Assembly (NCBI GenBank): GCA_020847435.1
Contig: JADLBX010000032.1
Coordinates: forward strand, 81,435 to 145,434
DNA: 64,000 nucleotides
Origin: Anaerolineales bacterium
GTDB lineage: Bacteria; Chloroflexota; Anaerolineae; Anaerolineales; Villigracilaceae
Reading direction: 5' to 3'
Part shown: one piece after another, positions 34,081-41,269 of the stretch
Layout: each line of letters opens with the position of its first letter
Numbering within the stretch: the first letter of the stretch is position 1
Translations under genes and position numbers: made by a program
Notes under the pieces: model-generated
What the model was told of the DNA's origin: nothing
The model's input: the letters and a program-made list of their open reading frames with translations, nothing else
Database searches by the model: none

Positions 34081-34419
34081 ATGGCAAAGATTTTCTACAC
34101 CGAACGTGACATTGACGAGATGAAGGCACGCGGCGTCACGTCCATTGATGTGACCGAAAATGTTGTCATCACAGATTTGGCGTTGGAGCGCGCCATGCGC
34201 TACGAGATGAAGATCAACCGCGCCGAGGGCTCGTCCGCGCCGAAAGCGACGATGAGCGGATCGGTGAATCTGGTCGCGGCGTATCCGCGGACGGAATCCG
34301 CTGGCGATGCGGAGTTGAAGCAAAGGATCAAGTCGGCGGCGCTGGCAAAATTGGATGGTCAGGTGGACGCGGCGATGTTGGACGCGGTCATTTCGAGGGT
34401 GGTCTCATCGCTCAAGTAA
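34081..34419 (+). CDS. Small eut-locus protein with EutQ-like N-terminal module
   Basis: 112 residues, last gene of the eut set. Residues 1-45 (IFYTERDIDEMKARGVTSID...VVITDLALERAMRYEMKI) match the N-terminal module of the EutQ-like cupin encoded three genes upstream, in both helix-strand order and key residues. A Ser/Ala/Pro linker (about 50-72) follows, then a C-terminal amphipathic helix (LDAVISRVVSSLK) resembling encapsulation peptides. It has no catalytic domain. Inferred: an adaptor or scaffold that links cargo to the shell. I do not know a named family for it. Confidence 0.65.
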   Translation: MAKIFYTERDIDEMKARGVTSIDVTENVVITDLALERAMRYEMKINRAEGSSAPKATMSGSVNLVAAYPRTESAGDAELKQRIKSAALAKLDGQVDAAMLDAVISRVVSSLK

Positions 34420-34440
34420 TTTTCCCCAAAGAATAAATCA

Positions 34441-34467
34441 ACCCGCCGAAAGGCGGGTGTTTGTTTT
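34441..34467 (+). terminator. Intrinsic terminator ending the eut locus
   Basis: ACCCGCC-gaaa-GGCGGGT followed by GTTTGTTTT, 22 bp after the last eut-locus stop codon. No other convincing terminator with a T-run lies between 21964 and here, in line with one long transcript. Confidence 0.92.
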
Positions 34468-34477
34468 AATCAAATAT

Positions 34478-34537
34478 GTAGGGGCACAGCGAATCCCGGA
34501 TTGATATTACCGATTAATCGTCCCGCTGCGCCCCTAC
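34478..34537. repeat. GTAGGGGCACAGCG inverted element
   Basis: GTAGGGGCACAGCG and its near-inverse CGCTGCGCCCCTAC flank about 32 nt. Another copy is at 63437-63496, and separated ends are at about 38391 and 38636-38653. Confidence 0.8.
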
Positions 34538-34540
34538 AAT

Positions 34541-35017
34541 TTATAACGTCGGCAAGTTCTTTGCCGTTGCATTCAACAGATCGATCATCTCCTCACGGAT
34601 GTGCTTATTGAGGAAATGATGCTCCAGCGTGGACAGCGGCAGGAAGCGCGCGCCCGCCACCACGTGGATGCAGTTCGTCGAACCGCACAGACAGATGAAC
34701 GGCGCGTCCATCTCCCATTCGGTGGAGGGATAGAAGAATGAGAGTTCCTCTCCCTTTTCGATGTCGCGGCGCGCGACCATCTCCATCTTTGCGGTGTCGA
34801 GAATCACGTTGGGATCGCAGGAATGGTTCAACGCGGCGAGTTTTCCCACGTCGGTGTGTTCGGTGCGATCAATTTGCACGGTGAAGCGATTCGGCTTGTT
34901 TACCACTTTCTCGCGCGGAATCTCACAGATCACCTCGCCTTTTTTGTATTGCTGTTTTGTGACCAGACTTCTGAATTTATTCTCGGTCTTGATCACGAGC
35001 GTTTCCATCGAAACCAT
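34541..35017 (-). CDS. SET-domain protein
   Basis: 158 residues. Motifs of a protein lysine methyltransferase: NHSCDPNV near residue 63, GEELSFFYPSTEWEM near 90, and a post-SET-like CLCGSTNCIH near 109 that would bind zinc. It lacks the long pre-SET part of eukaryotic enzymes. Small bacterial SET proteins of this kind have few tested substrates. The ATG at 35017 is preceded by AAAGGAT. It is divergent from the HtrA gene and probably controlled at the palindrome at 35036-35055. Confidence 0.85.
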   Translation of the reverse strand: MVSMETLVIKTENKFRSLVTKQQYKKGEVICEIPREKVVNKPNRFTVQIDRTEHTDVGKLAALNHSCDPNVILDTAKMEMVARRDIEKGEELSFFYPSTEWEMDAPFICLCGSTNCIHVVAGARFLPLSTLEHHFLNKHIREEMIDLLNATAKNLPTL

Positions 35018-35035
35018 AGTTTTATCCTTTCGGTT

Positions 35036-35087
35036 AAATGTTCATGCGAACATTTTATAAGTATAGCGATAATAAAAATAATTTCAA
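35036..35087 (-). promoter_or_regulatory. Promoter with palindromic operator for the SET gene
   Basis: Minus strand: TTGAAA (35082-35087), 16-bp spacer, TATACT (35060-35065). A perfect inverted repeat AAATGTTC-atgc-GAACATTT (35036-35055) covers the expected start site. An 8-bp-arm palindrome at +1 is a typical repressor operator. The repressor is unknown. Confidence 0.6.
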
Positions 35088-35235
35088 GGGCTTGGATGAC
35101 AAAGATAAAAACTTTAAGAAACTCCCCAAACGGCTAGGATGCGAACCCATCGAACGCCCGATGTATTTTATTTTCATATGCAATACACTATCAGCGCTTG
35201 GTACAAGTAAACCAATATGATATAAGGAGTGCATC

Positions 35236-36126
35236 ATGTCTGAACTAACCAATTTTTCAAACGCGCTTACCTCCGCTGTGGAAAAAGGCGGCGCAAGCAC
35301 CATCCTTGTGGATGCGCGCAAACGCTATCCCGCCAGCGGAATCGCATACGCCGAAGACCTCGTCCTCACTGCCGATCACGTGATCACGCGTGAAGATATA
35401 AAAGTGATTCTTCCCGACGGCAAGAGCCTCGCGGCGACAGTCGCTGGTCGCGACGCAGGCTCCGATCTTGCGTTGCTCAAACTCACTGAAAAAGTTTTGA
35501 CTCCCGCAAAGACATCGAACGACGTCAAAGTCGGTCAACTTGTGTTGGCGCTCGGACGACCAAACGTCTCAGGCATTCAAGCCTCGTGGGGCATCGTCAC
35601 TGCGATCGCTGGTCCTGCGCGCACGCATCGAGGCGGCTTGCTCGACGAATACATCCAGACCGAAACGACGCCGTATCCTGGCTTCTCTGGCGGTCCGCTC
35701 GTCAACACCGAAGGCGAAGTCCTTGGACTCAACACCTCGGGTCTCACGCATGGGTCAGCGCTCACGATTCCCGTCAACGTGGCGTGGCGCATCGCGGGCG
35801 AACTCGCAAAGCATGGCTCGGTCAAACGCGGGTATCTCGGCGTTCGCACACAGCCCGTTGAAATCCCCGAAGCCGCGCGCAAGAGTCTCAAGCGCGACCA
35901 AACCAGCGGCTTGCTCGTGTTGTGGCTCGAAGAAAACGGACCCGCGCAACAAGGCGGCTTGTTTGTCGGCGACACGATCGTCGCAATTGCCAATCAACCC
36001 GTCAGCGACCCCGACGATCTCTTTGCCGCGCTCAACAGCGAAACTGTCGGCAAGTCTGTCGCGGTCGAAGTGTTGCGCGGCGGCAAGCCCGAAACGGTCA
36101 ACGTGAGGGTAGGCGAACGCAAGTGA
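35236..36126 (+). CDS. HtrA/DegP-family serine protease with PDZ domain
   Basis: 296 residues. Trypsin-like domain with His48 (LTADHVI), Asp77 (GSDLALL) and Ser151 (GFSGGPL), then a PDZ domain at about 200-292 (GYLGVRTQ...GLLVLWLEENGPAQQGGLFVGDTIVAI). Unlike typical HtrA there is no signal peptide or membrane anchor, so it looks cytoplasmic. AAGGAG precedes the ATG. A LuxR-type regulator follows within 70 bp, possibly cotranscribed. Confidence 0.92.
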   Translation: MSELTNFSNALTSAVEKGGASTILVDARKRYPASGIAYAEDLVLTADHVITREDIKVILPDGKSLAATVAGRDAGSDLALLKLTEKVLTPAKTSNDVKVGQLVLALGRPNVSGIQASWGIVTAIAGPARTHRGGLLDEYIQTETTPYPGFSGGPLVNTEGEVLGLNTSGLTHGSALTIPVNVAWRIAGELAKHGSVKRGYLGVRTQPVEIPEAARKSLKRDQTSGLLVLWLEENGPAQQGGLFVGDTIVAIANQPVSDPDDLFAALNSETVGKSVAVEVLRGGKPETVNVRVGERK

Positions 36127-36139
36127 TTCACGCCATTAT

Positions 36140-36176
36140 GTCATTGCGAGACCCGCGTAGCGGGTCTCGCAATGAC
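36140..36176. repeat. Minimal TCATTGCGAG palindrome
   Basis: GTCATTGCGAGACCCGC-gta-GCGGGTCTCGCAATGAC, a perfect hairpin with 17-nt arms. It contains only the ends of the larger family, without the GAAGCAATCTCC core. Confidence 0.9.
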
Positions 36177-36192
36177 GGGACGTGTTGAGTCT

Positions 36193-36768
36193 ATGATTCG
36201 AGTCTTGCTAAGAATTTCCTCTCCCGCCTTGCGCGCTGGATTGCAAGCGTTACTCGCGACCGACGCGTCGATTAAAGTTGTCAATGATTCTTTGGATGAA
36301 GAAAGCGAAGCGGACGTGATCATCACGTCCGCTTCGCCCGCTTCTATTCTGGGACGTGAGCCTGCCGCGCCCTCGTCGGCTGGAGTCCTCCTCCTAGGCG
36401 GCGACCCGCTTCCCGTCGAGGAAATGAAGCGATTGCCCCACGTGTGGGGAATCCTGCCCGTCGATTCATCCGCCGAAGAGTTGACCGCCGCCGTCCACGC
36501 GTTGTCACAGGGACTCATCGTCGGCGCGCCGCAGTTGTTATTCGAATCGGATAGCGAACCCGTCGAGCGCGGTCCGCTCACCGAACGGGAATTGGAAGCG
36601 CTTAATTTATTGGCGCGGGGATTGGCGAACAAACAGATCGCCGTCGAATTGGGAATCAGCGAACACACCGTGAAATTTCACGTCTCATCGATCTACGCAA
36701 AACTCAACGTGACCAACCGCACCGAAGCCGTGCGCGCAGGTCTGCGCGGCGGGTGGATCGCGCTCTAG
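36193..36768 (+). CDS. LuxR-family regulator with degenerate receiver domain
   Basis: 191 residues from the ATG at 36193; an earlier ATG lies in the repeat and is not used here. The C-terminal 60 residues are a GerE/LuxR helix-turn-helix (LTERELEALNLLARGLANKQIAVELGISEHTVKFHVSSIY...NRTEAVRAG). Residues 1-125 have the alternating strand-helix order of a receiver, but the acidic pocket, phospho-Asp and conserved Lys are missing (ADVIITSAS and GILPVDSS stand where they should be). It is therefore probably phosphorylation-independent. It overlaps the convergent gene by 4 bp. Confidence 0.85.
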   Translation: MIRVLLRISSPALRAGLQALLATDASIKVVNDSLDEESEADVIITSASPASILGREPAAPSSAGVLLLGGDPLPVEEMKRLPHVWGILPVDSSAEELTAAVHALSQGLIVGAPQLLFESDSEPVERGPLTERELEALNLLARGLANKQIAVELGISEHTVKFHVSSIYAKLNVTNRTEAVRAGLRGGWIAL

Positions 36769-37055
36769 ATTCCATGACCGCCCACTGGCTTGGTCTCAAA
36801 CCGCTCGCCGAACCCAGCGATGAGCGACCTGCCGCGTGAAATTGCATTTTGAACAGAGGGTAACGATAGCGACGCTTTGTGGCTTTCTTCGTTTTCCCAC
36901 ACTTCGGTGATCCAAATCGCATTCTCGTCAGTCGGGTCTTTTGCGATCACATAACTCAAACAGCCAGGCATATCGTGGATGCCATCCAACAAAATGGCGA
37001 TCAACGCATCGCGCTGACCTGGCGTTGCATTCATTTTTCCAATCAAGCCATACAT
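36765..37055 (-). CDS. ABM-domain (antibiotic biosynthesis monooxygenase-like) protein
   Basis: 96 residues, dimeric alpha-beta ferredoxin-like fold typical of YgiN-type quinol monooxygenases: MYGLIGKMNATPGQRDALIAIL, CLSYVIAKDPTDENAIWITEVWENEESHKASL. The chosen ATG at 37055 has GGAG 7 bp upstream; the ATG at 37061 is too close to it. Substrate unknown. Confidence 0.85.
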   Translation of the reverse strand: MYGLIGKMNATPGQRDALIAILLDGIHDMPGCLSYVIAKDPTDENAIWITEVWENEESHKASLSLPSVQNAISRGRSLIAGFGERFETKPVGGHGI

Positions 37056-37088
37056 ACCCATACTCCATTATCAAATATATTCTCAAGA

Positions 37089-37161
37089 ATGTCATGCTGA
37101 ACGTGGCGAAGCGTCTCTACTCTCGCGATAGGAGATTGCATCTCGAAGACTCGCAATGACA
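37089..37161. repeat. Diverged TCATTGCGAG-family element
   Basis: Left ATGTCATGCTGAACGTGGCGAAGCG, right CTCGCAATGACA, with an internal GGAGATTGC. It lies between the ABM gene start and the radical-SAM stop. Confidence 0.65.
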
Positions 37162-37163
37162 AA

Positions 37164-38354
37164 TCAAAACATCGCCAATTGACTCGCGGGACGCCTTCCA
37201 TCGAGCAGCAAAAACGGCGCGGCGCGTGCGACAACGATGCCTAACTTGCGAAGCGCGGTCAAATCACGGAGTTTACTTGAGCGCCGCGCTCGAAGAATCG
37301 CCTCCGCGCCTTTGGGCCCAATGCCAGGGACGCGGAGCAGGTCGCGCTTCTCCGCCTTGTTGATTTCCAGCGGTTTTTCTTTCAAGTTCATTTGCGCCCA
37401 CGCCAGTTTCGGATCGGTGGGGAGGGGGAGGTTGCCGTTTTGCAGAAAAGGCATTTCTTCCAAGTCAAAGCCATAATCTCGAAGCAAAAACGACGCCTGA
37501 TACAAACGATGCTCGCGCAGAGGATCAACGGCGGATTTGTTTTCGAGCGGCGTATCACGGATGGGAAAGAACGCCGAGTAATACGCCCGCGTCAAGCGGA
37601 CATTTTTCATCAGCCAGTTCGTCGTTGTCAGCAATTCCAGATCGCTTTCGTCGGAGCCGCCCGCGACGAATTGCGTCACCGTGGACGGATATTTCCCGTT
37701 CCAGAATTTATACGCGGGCTGTGACCGTCGAATCTCCTCCACCCACTTCAGCGGACGGAGCAATTCCTCGATGAACATTTTATGCGGGGCAAGTTTCGCC
37801 AGCCGTTCGGTGTTCGGCGCTTCGAGGTTGATCGAGACGCGGTCGGCGAGTTGCATCATCCGCTCGACCTGTCCCTTTTCCGCGCCAGGCATGATTTTGA
37901 GATGCATGTAGCCGCGGAAGCCCATTCGCTTGCGGAGAATCTCCGCCGTGTCAATGATTCTGTTTTGCGTGTTGGCTCCGCCCGCCGCGATGCCCGAACT
38001 GAGGAAAATCCCATCCGCCATTTTGGCTTGATTCATCTTCATGAACAACTCGGCGAATTCCTGCGGCTTGAACGTGGCGCGGCGGAAGTCGCGTCCCGCG
38101 CGGAAGGGACAGTAATAACAATCCCGTTCGCACGCGGACGTGAGCAGGGTCTTCAACAAGACAATATTTTTTCCGTTGGGCAGTTGAGCGGAATGTGTGA
38201 ACGCGGCGCGCTTTTCCTTGGGGGTGAAGCAAGCGGGCTTGGTCTCGATACGCCCCTCGCTGCCGCTCGGGGCTACTCGACCACCGCGCGCCTCTTCGGC
38301 GTGTTCCAACTCCATCTGGCTGGAAAGTTCGATCAGGGTGTCCAGCGGGTTCAT
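37164..38354 (-). CDS. Radical-SAM protein with helix-hairpin-helix (TIGR03916-like, putative DNA repair/modification)
   Basis: 396 residues. The radical-SAM cluster motif is CERDCYYCPF near residue 75, followed by SSGIAAGG and RVSINLEAPN typical of this subfamily. The C-terminus (about 330-375) is a helix-hairpin-helix (RDLLRVPGIGPKGAEAILRARR), which binds DNA. Relatives are usually encoded beside a uracil-DNA-glycosylase-like gene; none is seen here. A GGTCGAGTAG-type element (38239-38285) is read in frame as GGRVAPSGSEGRIET near residues 25-39. The ATG at 38354 is preferred over upstream codons. Confidence 0.85.
   Translation of the reverse strand: MNPLDTLIELSSQMELEHAEEARGGRVAPSGSEGRIETKPACFTPKEKRAAFTHSAQLPNGKNIVLLKTLLTSACERDCYYCPFRAGRDFRRATFKPQEFAELFMKMNQAKMADGIFLSSGIAAGGANTQNRIIDTAEILRKRMGFRGYMHLKIMPGAEKGQVERMMQLADRVSINLEAPNTERLAKLAPHKMFIEELLRPLKWVEEIRRSQPAYKFWNGKYPSTVTQFVAGGSDESDLELLTTTNWLMKNVRLTRAYYSAFFPIRDTPLENKSAVDPLREHRLYQASFLLRDYGFDLEEMPFLQNGNLPLPTDPKLAWAQMNLKEKPLEINKAEKRDLLRVPGIGPKGAEAILRARRSSKLRDLTALRKLGIVVARAAPFLLLDGRRPASQLAMF
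38239..38285. repeat. GGTCGAGTAG-family element inside the radical-SAM gene
   Basis: Plus strand TGGTCTCGATACGCCCC...GGGGCTACTCGACCACC, a hairpin of the same family as 33997-34045, here translated in the N-terminal region. Confidence 0.8.
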
Positions 38355-38390
38355 GCGGCAATTATAGAACGGATATTCTAAATTAGCAAG

Positions 38391-38653
38391 CAGGGGCACA
38401 GCGAGTTACATGGCAGTCTCAAAGTCTGAAAAAACCTCAACGCGAATACTGCGAATGCCCGAATGGCGCGAATGAAACCATGAAAATTCGTGAAACTTGT
38501 GTTGACGGTTCGTCTTTCGTTCAGCGTGCCAAAACATTCGCCGATTAGCGACATTCGCGTTCCAGAACCGCTAATTTGTCAATCAACTTTGAGAAGACCA
38601 TACAGGGAATTATCCGTTCGTCGTGTCGGAGCGAAACGTCGCTGTGCCCCTGC
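38391..38653. repeat. Repeat-filled spacer with split GGGGCACAGCG ends
   Basis: The left end GCAGGGGCACAGCGAG (about 38391) and right end CGCTGTGCCCCTGC (about 38640-38653) are inverted copies. Between them lie GCGAATACTGCGAATG... and ATTCGCCGATTAGCGACATTCGCG, relatives of the core of the MITE at 8466-8617. This 260-bp block could be a disrupted larger element. No gene is seen in it. Confidence 0.55.
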
Positions 38654-38676
38654 AACGATTCGTTTATAATTCCTTC

Positions 38677-39228
38677 ATGCCGAATAAAACATATGCGCGC
38701 ATCGCAATGATCGCCCGCTGGAAACCTGTCCATCTTGGGCACGCGGCGATTCTGCGAGCGTTGTGCAACAATGGGGATGAGACGCTCATCGGCATCGGCA
38801 GTTCCAATCGCTACAACGCGCGCAACCCATTCACACTCGAGGAAACGCGCGACATGCTGGAACTGGCGCTTGCGGGCTTCACGAACTATCGGATCATCCC
38901 CGTCCCCGACCTGGATGACGGTCTGCGCTGGCGCGCGATGGTGAAGGAATTGTTCGGCGCGCTGGACGCGTTCGTGACGGAAAACCCTTACGTGACGCAT
39001 CTCCTCGCGGACGATTACCGCGTCATCCGCCCAGTGCAGTTGGTCCCGCCTCGGGAGCGCGTACCAGCCGAAGGGTCCGCGGTGAGGCGGGCGATGGCGC
39101 AGGGAGCGGACTGGGAGTCGCTTGTCCCAACTGCGGTGGAAGAGTATATTAAGTCCAATCGTTTGGATGTGCGCTTTCGGAATGAGTTCGGGCTGGAAAC
39201 ATTGGCAATGATGGCGGTGGTCGAGTAG
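38677..39228 (+). CDS. NMN adenylyltransferase-like nucleotidyltransferase
   Basis: 183 residues. A Rossmann-type cytidylyltransferase fold with the HxGH-type motif in RWKPVHLGHAAIL near residue 14, IGIGSSNRYNARNPFTLEET, and a C-terminal EGSAVRRAMAQG that resembles the ISTxxR region. This fits an archaeal-type NMNAT that makes NAD from NMN and ATP. NAD synthetase lies 2 kb downstream on the same strand, which supports the assignment. The last codons and stop (GTGGTCGAGTAG) come from a repeat, so the natural C-terminus may have been altered. Confidence 0.8.
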   Translation: MPNKTYARIAMIARWKPVHLGHAAILRALCNNGDETLIGIGSSNRYNARNPFTLEETRDMLELALAGFTNYRIIPVPDLDDGLRWRAMVKELFGALDAFVTENPYVTHLLADDYRVIRPVQLVPPRERVPAEGSAVRRAMAQGADWESLVPTAVEEYIKSNRLDVRFRNEFGLETLAMMAVVE

Positions 39229-39292
39229 CCGCTTGAAAGAGGAGACTGCTTCGGCTATCGCCTCACAATGACGACATATCAAAGGAGCCAAC

Positions 39293-40255
39293 ATGTATTC
39301 ATGGGACGAAGACACTTCAAAATGGTACGGCGACGCAAAATATGCGTATGCGCCCGCTGCGGCGCCCGCTCGAGCCGCGTCTGCCGCGCGCGCCGCGGCT
39401 TCGGGACCGCGCACCTACGAAAAGAAGGCGGGACCTAACGAAAAGATCATTGACCCGAAACAACGCATTTCAACCGAGTCGAAAAATCCCGTCATCGTGG
39501 CGATCGACGTGACCGGCTCGATGGCTTCGTGGCCTTTTGAAATTTTCGACCGCCTGCCGTTGATGTACAACACGCTCTCGCAATATCGCCCGGATGTGGC
39601 GATCTCGTTCGCGGCGATCGGCGACGCCAAGGTGGACCGCTGGCCCCTGCAAGTGACTCCATTCGCCAGCGGATTCGATCTTGAGCAATTACTCGGCTCG
39701 CTCTACGGCGAGGGCGGCGGAGGCGACGCGCCTGAATCGTACGGTCTGTTCGCGCGCTGGGTCAATACGCACGTGACGATTCCTTCCACCGATGACGTCC
39801 CATTCCTCATTGTCTTCGGCGACATCAACATGCACGCCACCATGGATAGCAAACAGGTGAGCCATTATCTCGGCGACAGCGCTTGGGGTAACGTTGACGC
39901 CATTGATGAATGGCAAAAGGTGACGCAAAAATGGAACACGTGGTTCCTGCGCCGACCCGGCGGCAAGCGCGGCGACGTGGTGGATAAGCAATGGGGCGAC
40001 GCCATCGGCGAGCAGAAGATCTTCCACATCGAGGATGAACAACGCGCGGTGGATTACGCCATGGGGCTGATCGCCCGCTCGTGGGGCTACTTCGGTGACT
40101 TCCAAGATAACATGCGCGCGCGGCAGGATGAATCGAAGGTTAAGCAGGTCAGCAAGCCGATTGCGATGATCTGCCCGCGCTGTGGCGCGCCGATCCCCGT
40201 GGACGCGGGCGGGATGTTCAAGTGCAAGTTCTGCGGGACGACGTTGAAGTTGTAA
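39293..40255 (+). CDS. vWA-domain protein with C-terminal zinc ribbon
   Basis: 320 residues. An Ala/Arg-rich N-terminus (about 20-50) is followed by a von Willebrand A domain with a MIDAS motif (IVAIDVTGSMASW, then GGGGDAPESYG and LIVFGDINMHAT). At the C-terminus a zinc ribbon, CPRCG ... CKFCG (about 290-317), could bind nucleic acid or protein. No signal peptide. I cannot assign a function. AAAGGAG precedes the ATG. Confidence 0.8.
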   Translation: MYSWDEDTSKWYGDAKYAYAPAAAPARAASAARAAASGPRTYEKKAGPNEKIIDPKQRISTESKNPVIVAIDVTGSMASWPFEIFDRLPLMYNTLSQYRPDVAISFAAIGDAKVDRWPLQVTPFASGFDLEQLLGSLYGEGGGGDAPESYGLFARWVNTHVTIPSTDDVPFLIVFGDINMHATMDSKQVSHYLGDSAWGNVDAIDEWQKVTQKWNTWFLRRPGGKRGDVVDKQWGDAIGEQKIFHIEDEQRAVDYAMGLIARSWGYFGDFQDNMRARQDESKVKQVSKPIAMICPRCGAPIPVDAGGMFKCKFCGTTLKL

Positions 40256-40303
40256 CGCAAGATAAATCTTGCGCTCGCAAAGTGAACTTTGCGGTACAAA
40301 TCC

Positions 40304-41209
40304 ATGAACGTCATCGTCACCACGCCGCCGTACGCCGACTTCCTCGCCGAGGTCGCGTCGCATCCCATTGTGAGCGGATTCCGCCTCAACACTGTGATGC
40401 CTCTACGCGAAACGCAACGCGAGGTCTTGCAGCGCCTGGGCAAATACAATCAGCCGATCTGGGTGGATTTGAAGGGGCGGCAGTTGCGCGTGGTCGGCGC
40501 GGCGATCCCGCCGTACACGGAGATAAAACTTTCCCATCGCATCAAAGTCGAAACGCCGGTCGACGCGTATTTTTCCGACGGGCTGGAACGCGTCCGCGTG
40601 GCGGCAGTGGACGGCGACCGACTCATCCTAGCCGACGGTCCGCGACGACTTGTCGGTCCGGGCGAGTCGGTTAACATCATGCACTCGTCGCTGAAAATCG
40701 AAGGTACGCTCACCGAAACGGACAAGACCTATCTCGCCGCGATGAAAGAACTTGGCATGACGAAGGTGATGCTTTCGTATGTCGAGTCGGTGGAGGATGT
40801 GGACGAGGTGAAAAGCCTCCTGTCGAACGCGGAAGTCATCCTCAAGATCGAAACGCAACGCGGGCTTGACTTCGCCAAGAAACACGGCGCGAAGCATGGG
40901 CATCTCATGGCGGCGCGCGGCGACCTGTTCGTGGAGGTGATTCGCCCGCACAAGATCGCGTCCGCTGTGAAGGCAATCGTCCAAGCGGACAAAGACGCGG
41001 TCGTCGCCAGCCGCATTTTGGATTCGATGGCGCTGAGTCCCATCCCCGCGAGCGCCGACATCGGCGATGTGGCGTTTTTGCTCGAGATCGGCTATCGCAC
41101 ATTCATGCTTGGCGATTCAGTTTGCTTGAGCCGCGAGTCCGTGATCGAGGCGTTGAATTTGCTGGAAGAGATGGGGAAGGACTACGCGGGGAAACACGAA
41201 GGCAGGTAG
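40304..41209 (+). CDS. Pyruvate-kinase-like barrel protein
   Basis: 301 residues, about two-thirds of normal pyruvate kinase. Similarities to the PK barrel and B domain: PIWVDLKGRQLRV, SHRIKVETPVDAYFSDG, ADGPRRLVGPGESVNI, LTETDKTYLAAMKELG, VILKIETQRGLDFA and MAARGDLFVEV. The C-terminal allosteric domain is absent. Whether it is an active kinase is uncertain, because the catalytic Lys and metal-ligand context are only partly recognisable. The stop is followed by a tandem repeat (GTAGACAAGTAGACAGG). Confidence 0.75.
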   Translation: MNVIVTTPPYADFLAEVASHPIVSGFRLNTVMPLRETQREVLQRLGKYNQPIWVDLKGRQLRVVGAAIPPYTEIKLSHRIKVETPVDAYFSDGLERVRVAAVDGDRLILADGPRRLVGPGESVNIMHSSLKIEGTLTETDKTYLAAMKELGMTKVMLSYVESVEDVDEVKSLLSNAEVILKIETQRGLDFAKKHGAKHGHLMAARGDLFVEVIRPHKIASAVKAIVQADKDAVVASRILDSMALSPIPASADIGDVAFLLEIGYRTFMLGDSVCLSRESVIEALNLLEEMGKDYAGKHEGR

Positions 41210-41268
41210 ACAAGTAGACAGGGAAACACGGTAACAGGGAAGCACGGAAACAGGTAAATAGGTACACA
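41208..41268. repeat. GTAGACAAG/GGAAACACG walking repeat
   Basis: Loose tandem units (GTAGACAAGTAGACAGGG, GGAAACACGG, GGTAACAGGG, GGTAAATAGG) between the PK-like gene and nadE. Related to 31622-31705 and 32258-32337. Confidence 0.7.
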
Positions 41269-41269
41269 C

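Noticed and set aside
35036..35055. SOS (LexA) box ahead of the SET gene
   Set aside because: LexA boxes of the Gram-positive type read GAAC-N4-GTTC; here the half-sites are in the opposite order, so another repressor is more likely.
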